NCBI GenBank assembly: GCA_020186115.1
Contig: WSYJ01000060.1
Location: 2,852,001 to 2,916,000, forward strand
DNA length: 64,000 bases
DNA from: Histomonas meleagridis
Taxonomy: Eukaryota > Parabasalia > Tritrichomonadida > Dientamoebidae
Direction of reading: 5' to 3'
The position numbers were made by a program, and so were the translations under genes. Below are positions 21,176-31,603 of this stretch, one piece after another. Below the pieces are notes generated by a model. That model did not search any database, was not told the origin of the DNA, and worked only from the letters and a program-made list of their open reading frames with translations. How positions within the stretch are numbered: position 1 is the first letter of the stretch; each line of letters opens with the position of its first letter.

Positions 21176-23800
21176 TCATTTCATCTCTGTTTGTCCAGGG
21201 AAAGTTGTAGTTAACTTTTTTACTGTTTCACTATCAGTATAACCTTTTTTCACACTTGTTTGAAACATTGTATGAAACAAAGGCTTACCTTTTACAGAAG
21301 GCTCCAATCTTTCGTTTTTCATTTTTATTAAATCTTTATAAGGCTCCTGAATTCTTAACGAAACATTTTCATTTTCCTTTATAACATCATTTTTTATATT
21401 GTTATTATAATATTTCTTTTCGATCATTTTACTTAAAGGAATTGGGTCATTATATTCCTCATCAATAAAAATAGGCTTTACTTGATCAAATGTTTCATTT
21501 GGGTGAACACTTGAATTATATTTACTATAAATAGGCCCACGAGATTCTTTAAGCCATCTTTCACTAGCATTTGCTAATGATAAGTCTTTGTTGTTCCAAG
21601 GAACATTATTTTTACCCGATTTTAATTCGAGTAATGGCTCTAAATATGTTTTATTAGTTACATTACAATTAAAACGTTTTCCATTTTTGATTTCTTTCCC
21701 ATTTTCTTCACGGAAACGTTTTAAGTTCATGTTATCACTGACAAGTTCAGCTAATGTATTATAGTTTTCTTCGGGATATTCAATTGTCCATTCTTTATCA
21801 CGAAGTGAATTCGGATCATTTGTATACCATATTTCATATTCATTATCAGAATGAATTATATTTCGATTTATATGTTTTTTATTTTCGAGATTTTTTATAA
21901 TTTTTTTATTACGCTTTTGGTAATAATTAAAATTTTTTATTTTATTATTATTATTAACATTTTTATTATTATTAGAAATTGGTACATATATAAAATTATT
22001 ATTTATTTTAGTTTTTGGTATTTCATTATTTGTTGTATTATCATTATTATTATAATTTGTTTGTGATTTGGTTTCATTCACATTGTTTTGTGGTTGAATT
22101 CCTTTCTTGATATTAAGGATTTCAAGATCATGTGAATGAGGCCATAATTCATTTGTATTCATTTCGTTAAAATTCGTCACTTTTGTCATCAAGTGAAGCT
22201 GATTCAATACTTTACTTAGATTTGATGTTGTCGAATGTTTTACATAAAGTTGTGGTTCACATATAAGAGAACTTAATGATTCGCTTAAATGAATTCGCTT
22301 TATTGCACTATCGAAGTTTTTATATAAGCGTGGTGAAGGATATAATACAGTTTGATCAGAAAGAATTTTTAAATGTGTACCAACTTGTGTAGAAAGAAAT
22401 TTATCAAGTGATATTTGCGAATTAGAACCTTTGATAACTTCGAATACCATAATATGTATGTCTGAACTAATGAGATAAAACCCTGAAATGGCTGATGAAT
22501 CATCACTTTCAACTTTTAATGTAGTAACAATATTTAAATCATCAACACCAAATACCTCTGAGTTTATAATGTTAATTTGATTAAGTAAACTTTCAATAAA
22601 ACTCTTTTCAAGATCATGTAAATCAGAATAATAACCATAAATTACATATCTATTGAAATACATAGGTGGAGCTGCTTCAACAGGTAATTGTTGATTGATA
22701 CTAGATCGTTTAGGTGTTGCAGGTGTACTTGTTCGTGTGAAAATTTCTTTTGGTGGTGATACAAAATCACTAAGATTTTCAAGTACAAAACTTGCATATG
22801 TACCATTTTCAGTATAATTACCGGAGGAAAGTGAATTTCTTGGATTTATTGCTTGGAAAAATGTGTTACATCGAGATGATTCCAATTTAACGGTCGCTTT
22901 GCCAAACGGTCGACTCGAGGTGCCCTGAATTCCAAGAATTTGATCGATTGAAATTTGTTCATGTTTTATCTGTTTTTGGAAAGATAAATCCACAAGCCCA
23001 GAACCAATGGTTTTACTTAAATCTGGAGGATCTGTTTCTTGGTCATGAAGTTCAACTTGAATTTCTTCAATTTTTGTGTTGAACAAAACAAGAGCTGAAT
23101 TAATTTTGAGATCACTTGACTTTCCTTGAGGAATTGTCGTATATTTTTGTGTGTCAACAATAATATTTAGATATGGTGCTATATAAGATTCATTATTAGT
23201 TTCTGGGATTTGATGAATACTTTTTATAAAACAAACAAATGGGCGGTGACGATATATTTGCGAATCGCTAAGTAAAGGATGATCAATTGAAATATTAAAT
23301 GAAAATTCAGAAAATCCTGGTGGCTTACATGAAGCAGAATATGATAAAAATTTTGTAAATTTACCACCACGAACAAGTAAACAGGAAGCATCAACAAAAA
23401 ATATATGGTTTGGAATAGAAACAGATCTTTTTGTTCCAACTTTCCCTCTTCCTGATGTAGTAGATTTAGACGAAAACTCAATGCGATAAATAAGTTGCTT
23501 TTCGCGTATATTATTAATGAACGAATCATCAATTTGAATTGTTAATTTTGAAGACCAATTTGTTTCTGGATTTGTTATTTCAACCTTTGGTGGTTTAGCT
23601 GCTCTTGGAAGAGAGTGTGGTAAAATTAAATCAACATCGCCATCATAAGGTTTTGTTGGATCTTCTTTTGCAATTATCTGAAAAGTAAAATTAACAAGAT
23701 GATTACCAATTGGATCATTGATGTCGACACCACATATATCACGAGGACCAGCGTTATCTTGAAGACTTTCCTTGTTGATTTTGCATGATCTACTTTTCAT
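21176..23800 (-). CDS. Large conserved-looking protein, possibly flagellar (CFAP92-like)
   Basis: The protein has 874 residues from the ATG at 23800 (MKSRSCKINKESLQ); the frame before it has only TTG. The N-terminal ~380 residues are beta-rich and include a C2-like stretch (IEEIQVELHDQETDPPDLSK). A central domain around residues 400-570 has DIHIMVFEVIKGSNSQISL and ends NELWPHSHDLEILNIKKGI. An Asn-rich low-complexity linker (residues ~600-680) leads to a C-terminal segment with repeated PIF/PLS-type short motifs. The central and C-terminal pattern recalls DUF4550/CFAP92-type cilia-associated proteins. That is low-confidence family recognition. Stop TGA. No membrane segment. Confidence 0.65.
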   Translation of the reverse strand: MKSRSCKINKESLQDNAGPRDICGVDINDPIGNHLVNFTFQIIAKEDPTKPYDGDVDLILPHSLPRAAKPPKVEITNPETNWSSKLTIQIDDSFINNIREKQLIYRIEFSSKSTTSGRGKVGTKRSVSIPNHIFFVDASCLLVRGGKFTKFLSYSASCKPPGFSEFSFNISIDHPLLSDSQIYRHRPFVCFIKSIHQIPETNNESYIAPYLNIIVDTQKYTTIPQGKSSDLKINSALVLFNTKIEEIQVELHDQETDPPDLSKTIGSGLVDLSFQKQIKHEQISIDQILGIQGTSSRPFGKATVKLESSRCNTFFQAINPRNSLSSGNYTENGTYASFVLENLSDFVSPPKEIFTRTSTPATPKRSSINQQLPVEAAPPMYFNRYVIYGYYSDLHDLEKSFIESLLNQINIINSEVFGVDDLNIVTTLKVESDDSSAISGFYLISSDIHIMVFEVIKGSNSQISLDKFLSTQVGTHLKILSDQTVLYPSPRLYKNFDSAIKRIHLSESLSSLICEPQLYVKHSTTSNLSKVLNQLHLMTKVTNFNEMNTNELWPHSHDLEILNIKKGIQPQNNVNETKSQTNYNNNDNTTNNEIPKTKINNNFIYVPISNNNKNVNNNNKIKNFNYYQKRNKKIIKNLENKKHINRNIIHSDNEYEIWYTNDPNSLRDKEWTIEYPEENYNTLAELVSDNMNLKRFREENGKEIKNGKRFNCNVTNKTYLEPLLELKSGKNNVPWNNKDLSLANASERWLKESRGPIYSKYNSSVHPNETFDQVKPIFIDEEYNDPIPLSKMIEKKYYNNNIKNDVIKENENVSLRIQEPYKDLIKMKNERLEPSVKGKPLFHTMFQTSVKKGYTDSETVKKLTTTFPGQTEMK

Positions 23801-24234
23801 TCTGCAAATAACGTACAAAAACGATAAAAATTGATTCAATTTGTAAACGTATGGCTAAATGAAGAAGATCAACTTTTTTGTCTTATGTTTCATGTATATT
23901 TTTATGAAAATTCGGAATTAAATCAAAATTCATTTTATTGCTTTCAATGAAATTAAATTCTTCTATATTGCATATTCAAATTTGAAAATTTTGACTTTTA
24001 GATCCAAAGTCACATATACTTTGTTTACTTTTATCTTATTGGACTTAAATTCCTTCATGACACAAATCTTTATATGAAATATAAATCCAACGAATTACAT
24101 TCAAGAAATGATTAAAAGTAATCTATGATACTTATATCGTGAAAAACTTATCAAAGGAATTCGGCATTTTATGGTAAATAAGTTTGATAAAAAAATAAGA
24201 CGATTTATTTTTGATGAAAATGCAATTGATAAAA
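23801..24234. other. Intergenic, no gene seen
   Basis: AT-rich spacer between two minus-strand genes. No RNA gene, repeat or coding ORF recognised. Confidence 0.4.
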
Positions 24235-24816
24235 TTAGCAGCTGCAATGCTTTTTTTCAGTATTAGCAGGTTTGATTTCAACTTGCGCATCTTGTTTCTG
24301 ATCAGGACTTGGTTGTGGTTGATTTCCAGTTTGAATTTGTTCAGCAATGGAATAAAAGAGAACATCCACATTTTGCCCATTTAGTGCAGACGTCATGAAG
24401 TGCTTCATTTGGTGTTCTTTTGCATATTCAGTAATTGTTTCTAGAGAAACATTTGAAGGTAAATCAACCTTATTGGAAACCAAAAAAATTTTGTTTACAT
24501 TACAATTTTCATCAAGAAATCCCAGCCAGTCATTTACATGTTCAAATGATGTCGGATTTGTAATATCAAATACAATAACAGCAATTTGAGCTCCTTTGAC
24601 AAACATTGGAACAAGGCAACGGTAATCATCTTGGCCAGCAGTATCCCATACATTAAATGTAACAGGTGTTCCTTTGTAATCAACTGTACAAGGAATTGAA
24701 GTTGAAGCAATTGTATTTTCAATTGTTTCAGTACAGTTATTATATTTATAGATTAAGCTTGTTTTACCGACATTAGTATCTCCAACGAAAGCAACCTTTC
24801 CTTTAATAAAAGACAT
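24235..24816 (-). CDS. Rab-family small GTPase
   Basis: The protein has 193 residues from the ATG at 24816. GTP-binding motifs are in order: G1 GDTNVGKTSL at residues ~12-21, G2 Thr region ASTSIPCTVDYKG, G3 WDTAGQDDYR, G4 NKVD (in LVSNKVDLP) and G5 TSALNG. The switch-II Gln is present, so GTP hydrolysis should be normal. The C-terminus is hypervariable (Gln/Pro/Lys) and ends CSC, a CXC geranylgeranylation signal typical of Rabs. It should direct vesicle targeting on an endomembrane compartment. Trichomonads have very large Rab families, so the subclass is not assigned. Alternative upstream frame has only TTG. Confidence 0.95.
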   Translation of the reverse strand: MSFIKGKVAFVGDTNVGKTSLIYKYNNCTETIENTIASTSIPCTVDYKGTPVTFNVWDTAGQDDYRCLVPMFVKGAQIAVIVFDITNPTSFEHVNDWLGFLDENCNVNKIFLVSNKVDLPSNVSLETITEYAKEHQMKHFMTSALNGQNVDVLFYSIAEQIQTGNQPQPSPDQKQDAQVEIKPANTEKKHCSC

Positions 24817-25032
24817 TAACAATTATTGCCAACGGTTTTTTATATTTTGAGTCGATAACCGTCGAAGTAATAATCATTCTGTAAAGTATTCAAAATTGAA
24901 AGATTTTCGCTCGAAAAAATGATGCGAAACAAAAAAAAAATTTAAAATTTTCAAAATATAAAAAACCAAATATACCAAAAGAAATAGAAAAAATAATATA
25001 TTCGCAACTTATTTTATTACAGGATTAAATGA

Positions 25033-27543
25033 TTAAACAGTATCAAAAACAGTTAAGTTTCTCAGATTCCTAAATGAAGAAAATCTTCTTTTTTCACCTT
25101 TTTCTAATCGAATCAAGAACGCAGCCGGAGAATTTCTTTGGTTTAAGAACTTTTCCATGTTATTCAATATGTGCTGATGTCTATTATCGGTATTTCTTTG
25201 ACAAAGTTTTAATGATAAATTTATTTTGAAGTTTGCTGCGTAGAATAATATTTCCAAATTTGTTGAGTCTTTATTTAACTTAAAGAAGTACAAAATGAGT
25301 TTAAATATTTGTATTAACATTTCCCAATTTCTTGTAATTAATATTTTAGCCATAGGACCTAAAGTTGATTGATCATTAACAATTTTAGCGAAAATATTTG
25401 GGTGATAAATGATAATATTTCGTAATAATCTAAATGAAGCTAATTGGACTTTTATATCGATATCTTTATCGATTAAATTTGTTAATATTGGAATAACACT
25501 TAAATATTCATTTAGAAAGAGAATTGAAGAATTATGAAATATTAATTGTTTTAAGCTTTTAAGTATATAAACTTTATCATTAACATTATGCGTAATGAAT
25601 AATGATGAAAATACAACTGATTCAAGTTGTGATATTTCATTTTTATAATTTATTGTTGGATGTGATATTAAAATCGTTTTACAGAACTTAAAAACTAATG
25701 GAAACAATTGTAACAAGTTAATACAATTCGAAATGTTATTAATTGTATTAGAAACAAAAAATAAAATCCAATTAATGTCATTCGTTGTTGAGTTAGGATT
25801 AACTTTAATAAGTAATAAATTCTCTAAAAAACGAATATAGTTTAAGTTGTTCATGTCCGAAAATCGGATTTTCGCAACAGTTCGCGTGAATTGTTCGAAA
25901 AACAAAAGTTTTAATGATGAACTTTCGATAATTTTATTTGTGATCTTAATAAATGTTTTTCGTGATCGTTTATATAGTCGACAAAAATATATAAAAATCG
26001 GTGGAGTGAACTCATTTAATATGTTCATAGCTTCTTTGATACCAGATGATAATATTAAATACAAAATGTCACATAGAAATTCGTCGTTCTCGATGTCTGA
26101 AAGTATTTGTGGGATTTTCCTCGAATTTGTTTTTAAAAACGTTTGCATGGAATTAGTTAATAATGTTAAATGGTGCTCAAAAAAATTTAACGCGTTTTTG
26201 GTCTCAAAAATTGGATTATCATAAACTGCTTTCAAATGTGAACAAACATGAAAACTCATAAAAATGTTTTGCACAGTAGATAAAAAGTCAGAATGTTCAC
26301 CAAATGTATTCTTATTAATGATATAATATGGAACAATGTCTTTACAAGAATCTGTAAATTCCGAAAAGATGATGTAAATACGGTATAAAAGTGGAAGGTC
26401 ATTAAGAATAGAATCAACAAATGAATTGCCCTGAGAAAATAACTTGGATAAAGCACAAAAAGAAAAATACCGTATTTCAAATGAGTTGGATGACTCACAT
26501 GTTTCAATAAGAATTTCAAGGCGCGGTTTTGACAACGATAGATTCATGATTTCTTGGGGCACCTCGTCGAAATTGAATAAAGAAAGGCCTTTATATAGCA
26601 TATTGTTATGAAGTGGCTCTTCAATGCCATAGTCAATGCAATTAACAACAACCATAAGACATGATTCGAAGAATTGTGGAAAATGTTGATCAGTTCTATC
26701 GCCTAGTGAAGGCTGTGTAAAGGCAGTATACTCTTTGAGAAGCATTTCAGTGGTTTCTTTGAGTTTCTTTTCAGCAAAAGTTTTTTCCGAGAAATCAAAT
26801 TTAATGAGATTTGGTTGTTCAACGGGTTGAATGGCTTCTATGGGTATAGGAGGCGCCGCATCGATGTTGATGATTTGCTCTAGGTCTCTCGAATGGAGTG
26901 GTATGGTGATATACTTTGATGAAATTTCATACCATTTTCGCATAGCATAGGCATATTCATCATAAGTTTTGAATAATTGTGGCAATGGTTTTTGAGGAAT
27001 TAGCTTGCTTTTCCAAGGAACTTCTTCTTGAAAATGATATTTGATTGGAATATTCTCTCCTCGGGGGCCCTTTGAAGGAAAATATTCATCTGTGATGTGA
27101 GCGCCAGATATAAGAGAGGAACAAAGAGCAAGGTGATTTTGCGGATAAAGAGGTGTATTAATAATAGAAAATGTTTTTGCAGCAAGTCTATTTTCATATG
27201 TTTTGGGTGTTTTTTCTTGAATTGTTGGAACATGACAATTTGAAGGCCTTTGAAAAGAAAACCCAACAGGGACAGGAAGAAGACGTGATTCTGTTAAATC
27301 AGAAAACTGAAAGTAATAATCCCATGTAGCATTTTCATATTCTTGTTTTGAATTATAGTCTATTGGATTTGGGATTTTTTGTCTTTGAACACTCGAGTGT
27401 TCTTGTAAAACATCATAAAATTTAGACAAAACATCACCATTTGGCGCAACATAAATTGGAGTTGAATCTGTGTAGAGAGCCGATGATTGCTCTTTGGGAA
27501 TATTTACTTGATATTTTGTCCCAAAAGCTGTTTCCAGTTCCAT
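25033..27543 (-). CDS. Large helical-repeat protein, hypothetical
   Basis: The protein has 836 residues from the ATG at 27543. The N-terminal ~270 residues are Pro/Tyr/Gln-rich and mostly non-repetitive (for example YDEYAYAMRKWYEISSKYI). From about residue 300 to 800 it is a chain of amphipathic alpha helices with alternating Leu/Ile/Phe, typical of an ARM/HEAT-like solenoid. No catalytic motif, signal peptide or membrane helix is visible. A family-specific function cannot be given; a scaffold role is inferred. The frame is intact over 2.5 kb in very AT-rich sequence. Confidence 0.75.
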   Translation of the reverse strand: MELETAFGTKYQVNIPKEQSSALYTDSTPIYVAPNGDVLSKFYDVLQEHSSVQRQKIPNPIDYNSKQEYENATWDYYFQFSDLTESRLLPVPVGFSFQRPSNCHVPTIQEKTPKTYENRLAAKTFSIINTPLYPQNHLALCSSLISGAHITDEYFPSKGPRGENIPIKYHFQEEVPWKSKLIPQKPLPQLFKTYDEYAYAMRKWYEISSKYITIPLHSRDLEQIINIDAAPPIPIEAIQPVEQPNLIKFDFSEKTFAEKKLKETTEMLLKEYTAFTQPSLGDRTDQHFPQFFESCLMVVVNCIDYGIEEPLHNNMLYKGLSLFNFDEVPQEIMNLSLSKPRLEILIETCESSNSFEIRYFSFCALSKLFSQGNSFVDSILNDLPLLYRIYIIFSEFTDSCKDIVPYYIINKNTFGEHSDFLSTVQNIFMSFHVCSHLKAVYDNPIFETKNALNFFEHHLTLLTNSMQTFLKTNSRKIPQILSDIENDEFLCDILYLILSSGIKEAMNILNEFTPPIFIYFCRLYKRSRKTFIKITNKIIESSSLKLLFFEQFTRTVAKIRFSDMNNLNYIRFLENLLLIKVNPNSTTNDINWILFFVSNTINNISNCINLLQLFPLVFKFCKTILISHPTINYKNEISQLESVVFSSLFITHNVNDKVYILKSLKQLIFHNSSILFLNEYLSVIPILTNLIDKDIDIKVQLASFRLLRNIIIYHPNIFAKIVNDQSTLGPMAKILITRNWEMLIQIFKLILYFFKLNKDSTNLEILFYAANFKINLSLKLCQRNTDNRHQHILNNMEKFLNQRNSPAAFLIRLEKGEKRRFSSFRNLRNLTVFDTV

Positions 27544-27897
27544 TTTTACTATACGATAGAAAATTCAGAACATTACAAAGTTGTCTGGCTATGTAGTTAC
27601 TTTCTTCCAAAAATCTCTGAATAAATAAAGAAATCCATCTAATTTCTTCAACACCTTATAATGAAGTTTAGAGCCTATATTTCCTATTCATTTTTTCGAT
27701 AAAAAATATTAATTACATCCAATGATCATTATTATAAATGATCAATTACAATAATGTAATTATTTCTTTGAAAACAAAAACAAACGCTATTTTGATTGCT
27801 GGTTTCATAGAAATTTTTTTGGTTTCGGTAGAATGAATGAGATTTGACCAAAAAGTTGCTAAAATCATCGATAATCGTATTGTCCGTTTAAATTTTT
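27544..27897. other. Divergent intergenic region before repeat copy 2
   Basis: Upstream region shared by the helical-repeat gene (-) and the SMI1/KNR4-like gene (+). It includes an imperfect palindromic AT stretch around 27720-27765 (AATGATCATTATTATAAATG and following). No gene. Confidence 0.4.
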
Positions 27898-27908
27898 TCA
27901 TTTCTCAT
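27898..27908 (+). promoter_or_regulatory. Initiator (Inr) of the SMI1/KNR4-like gene
   Basis: TCATTTCTCAT fits the trichomonad initiator TCA(+1)YTWYTCATTA at its first eleven positions. The predicted start A is at 27900, seven bases before the ATG at 27907, giving the very short 5' UTR usual in trichomonads. It lies outside the repeat, so copy 1 lacks it. Known: this Inr is the main core promoter element in Trichomonas vaginalis. Confidence 0.75.
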
Positions 27909-28419
27909 GTCATCAAAAACAATTTATGATGCATTCAAAGATAAAAGCCTTAAGGTTAATGCACCAATATCTGAAGAGAAGTTAAATGAGATTCTCAAAA
28001 ATCTTGAAATCCAACCATCAGAAGAACTTATTAATTTTTGGAAAAATGTTGGTTCAGGTTTTATTGAATCTTTAGGAGTTGCTGTGAGTGATGTTGGTCA
28101 ACTTCATACATTTTCAAAAGATGAATATGATTATGAAAATTATGAAGAAATTGTTGGTAAAAAAGCGTTTCCGATCGGTATTATTTGGGAGGGGACAGAT
28201 AGTTCAACACCTATTTATGAAATAGCAGAAGGTGAAGATAAAGGATTACTTCTTGGATTTAGTTATGGTGATTTAAGTATTTATAAGTCTAAAATTAAAT
28301 TCAACGAATTACTCGAATTCGTCAAATGTTTAAGTTCGAATATTGATTATTCAGAATTTTCAGATAAAATCTTTCATTATGCATTTCAAGAAAAGATTCA
28401 AAAAACTAAAAATGATTAA
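27907..28419 (+). CDS. SMI1/KNR4 (SUKH)-like protein, intact copy
   Basis: The 170-residue protein begins MSSKTIYDAFKDKS. The pattern EEKLNEILKNLEIQPSEEL then INFWKNVGSGFI, followed by AFPIGIIWEGTDSSTPIYEI, resembles the SMI1/KNR4 (SUKH) fold. There, a 'Pro-x-x-ϕ...Phe' helix is followed by beta strands with an acidic/Gly turn. In yeast Smi1/Knr4 regulates cell-wall signalling. In bacteria SUKH proteins are often immunity proteins, and in eukaryotes they occur as accessory domains. The family call is moderate. The gene sits at the left end of the 4 kb repeat; its first four codons and promoter come from flanking sequence. It is 213 bp upstream of the coiled-coil gene in the same orientation. 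Confidence 0.7.
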   Translation: MSSKTIYDAFKDKSLKVNAPISEEKLNEILKNLEIQPSEELINFWKNVGSGFIESLGVAVSDVGQLHTFSKDEYDYENYEEIVGKKAFPIGIIWEGTDSSTPIYEIAEGEDKGLLLGFSYGDLSIYKSKIKFNELLEFVKCLSSNIDYSEFSDKIFHYAFQEKIQKTKND

Positions 28420-28571
28420 ATAATTTTTTTTTTTTTAATTTCTCATGTTTAATTAAAATATATATTCATGATTTTTTAAATTTTAAATTTTAAAATATTT
28501 CAATCACCAAGTAAAAGGAAAATATCTTTTTTTACATAAATCAAAAAGAAGAAAAGTGACGATATTTTGAG

Positions 28572-28593
28572 AACGATACGTTAATTTTAACGG
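28572..28593 (+). promoter_or_regulatory. Candidate Myb-type sites upstream of the coiled-coil gene
   Basis: AACGATA (28572-28578) and TAACGG (28588-28593) lie about 40-60 bp before the coiled-coil ATG. AACGATA matches the core of Myb recognition elements described for trichomonad promoters, and TAACGG fits the general Myb consensus. The same block is unchanged in copy 1 (8979-9003). Short motifs in AT-rich DNA, so only a candidate. Confidence 0.3.
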
Positions 28594-28632
28594 TTATATA
28601 TCCCGCCAAAAGTCAATAAATAAAAAATTTTC

Positions 28633-31593
28633 ATGCTTGATTCAGATTCAAGCTTTCAAAGTGAAATTGATGAAGTTCAACAAAACCTTCGAGCAGAAAA
28701 ATGAAGAACTTAAGGAAGAAAATTCATATCTTAAAGAACAATTAGATAAAACGATTTTACTTTCAGAACAAGTTGAAACATTACATTCACAAAACAATCA
28801 ACTTAAAGCAAACATAAGGAATTTACAAGCAGAGAAAGAAGATCTTTCACGACGTCTTGAACTTAGTTTACAAACTGTTGAAGAAATCAAAGAAGAAAAA
28901 CGAAAAGAAAAACATTTATATGAAGAACAACTTCATCAAACGAATTTACAATTTCAAGAAGAACTTGATAAACTTTCAAAAAAACATCAAGAAGAAGACA
29001 AAATATTAAAACAAGCACTTCAAGAAGAAAAAGAAAACAACAATAAACTTTCTATTTCAACAAAAGTCATTAATAACAAAATTGAACGAGTTCTTTCTAA
29101 TTCAAACATATATTTTAATATAAGATTTCAAAATATTGAAGAATTAATCACATTTCTTGAACAACCAAAAGATAAATTAACACAAGAAACACATCAAATA
29201 ATGAAAGACAAAGATAACTCGAAAGAAATTCAACGAAATCTTTTTAAAGAAATATAAAAACAAAATCAAAAAGTATGAAAATTAAAAATGAACAATTACG
29301 TGAATGAATTCAATAAAGTCAAAAGAGAAATCAAAGAAATTCAACAAAAACATGAAAAACAAGAAGAAATGAATTCCAAACAATATTTAATACTTTCACA
29401 AGAAAAAGAACAAATGACTAAAGATTATGAAAATAAAATTCAAAATTTAGAAGATAAAATCAAACAATTAAATAAAGAAAATTCAAATTTTAAGAATGAA
29501 CCAAATATTAAATCAGAATCAAATGATATTCCACGAATTATTATTCAACAACCTAAAACGAATGAACAAAATAATTTAGAAGTTCATTTTCATGAAAAAA
29601 TACATGAACTTAAAAATCGAAATTCATATTTAGAAAGTACACGAGAGAAACTTCAACAACGAATTCAAGAGATTGAAAATAATGAAGAAAACTTAAAAGA
29701 AGAGAATGATAAATTAAAACAACAAAATGAATCTATTGATTTTCTTTATAAAGAAGCACAATTACAACTTGACAGTCTTCGCAAAATTCTTAAAGAAAAA
29801 ACAAAACATTGAACCTAAAGAAAACGAAGAAATGAATCAAAAAATCCAAAAAGCAAAATAAGAACAAAAATCAAAAAGAAATATATCAACAACGTCTTCA
29901 AGAACTTCAACAAAAGAATAATACATTAGAAGAAATAAAAGATAAACAAAACAAAGAAAATTGTGAACTTAAAAAGAAATTAAATGATAAAGAAGAAGAA
30001 ATAGAAAATCTTCAAAATGAAATAATTCAACAACGACATGAAATTAAACTTCAAGAAAAGCAAAAAGACAAAGAACAAGAAATTACTAATGAAGATTTAA
30101 TATTTAAAGGTAACCAAATTTTAATACCAAAAATCAGTAATATTGCGAATAATGAAGTTCTTCATAAAACATTTAAACTTCAAAAGATATATCAAATAAT
30201 TCAAGAATTTTATGAAAATAAAATTAACGAAAATCACAAAGAACGCGAACAAGAAACGAAAGAAAACAACAAAATTTTCATAAAAATCCAAGAATTTTTG
30301 AATGATTTAATGATTAATCTTCAAAATGATAAAAATCTCATTACGATTAAAGAATTTATTCAAGAAGAAGAAATTCAAAATAATATATTAAGTCAAATTT
30401 CTAATATAATTTTTAAAATGAATAAATATGAAAAAGAAGAAGAACAAATCAAAATAATTCTTAAAGAAATTAGTGAAATTCTTGAAATCAAAGCGTTAAA
30501 TACTAACAAAGAAACTCTTCAAAATATATTTAAACATATTAAAAATCTTATTAATAATCATCAAGAAAACAATAAAAAACTTAAAAAATCACAAAATATT
30601 ATTAAAACGCTTAAAAATCATTATCAACGTAAAAAAGAAAATTATCAAGAAGAAAATGAAACAAAACAAAAACAAATATCAATACTTGAAGCAGATAATA
30701 ATGAATTAAATAATATTATTAAAACACTTCAAGAAGAAAATTCACAACTTCAAGAACGAATTGATTCCATATTTAATAAAAGTTATAATACCAAAACACA
30801 ATTTTCTATTTATGATGAAGAAACTAAAGAAGATATTTCGAATATCATTGAACAATATAAAACTCAACTTCAAACACTTCAAAATGAATATGAAAAACTT
30901 CGAAAAGAATATGAAAAATGTTCTACACAACTTACACAAACAAGGAATTTATTAATACATCAACGTAGTGAACAAAACAAACAAAACAAAGAATATCAAG
31001 AACTTTTACAAGCGAAGGATGACCTTGAGAAACGATATCAAAAGAAGAATTCTAATGAAAAAGAACGAATTATCAATACATATAATGAAACGATTAATGA
31101 ACTTCAAAAATCAAGTGAAACCACGAGGAAAGATATGGAAGAACTCATGAACCAACTTACAGAAACAGAAAAAAAGAATGAAGAATTTCGGAACATTATT
31201 AATAAAATGAAATCACAACAACATAAACTTAAGAAACAAAATCGAACACTCCAAGAAATGCTTGAACGAGAAAAATCATTAAGTAATAGTATTATTAAAA
31301 CGAAAAGTATAACAATGGAAACAGAATTTCAAAACAAACTTGAAGAAGAAAAGAACAATATCCAAAAACGAATTTCTAATTTATATTCATTTACAATTGA
31401 AGCATTTCGAGGTTATTATCGTCCAGGGGAACAAATTAATGAGAAATTATTCAAAGAACTTATTTTAACAGTCAAAGCAAATCTTCAAACACTTGAAGAA
31501 ACGAATCGAACTATTAGAAGATTATTGCATGCAGGAGAAAATCAAACTACACAAGATGCAGTTGCAAGATTATTATATGAAATGCATGAATGA
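28633..31593 (+). pseudogene. Long coiled-coil protein gene, copy 2, frameshifted
   Basis: ATG at 28633, TGA at 31591-31593. It would be a ~985-residue Glu/Lys/Gln/Asn-rich coiled coil ending LLYEMHE. Breaks are an extra A near 28700, an extra T near 29240, an extra T near 29300, an extra A near 29805 and one near 29847. From ~29880 to the stop the frame is fully open (~570 codons). The breaks differ from those in copy 1, and each copy is intact where the other is broken. Sequence is dominated by heptads such as EYEKLRKEYEKCSTQLTQ. No head or tail domain is recognised, so it may be a structural or cytoskeletal rod. If the indels are assembly errors the gene could be intact. Confidence 0.8.
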
Positions 31594-31603
31594 ATAAATG
31601 TTA

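Noticed and set aside
30742..30939. Frames opposite or offset within the coiled-coil genes (also 6633-6830)
   Set aside because: Shadows of AT-rich heptad codons, identical in both repeat copies, without independent starts.
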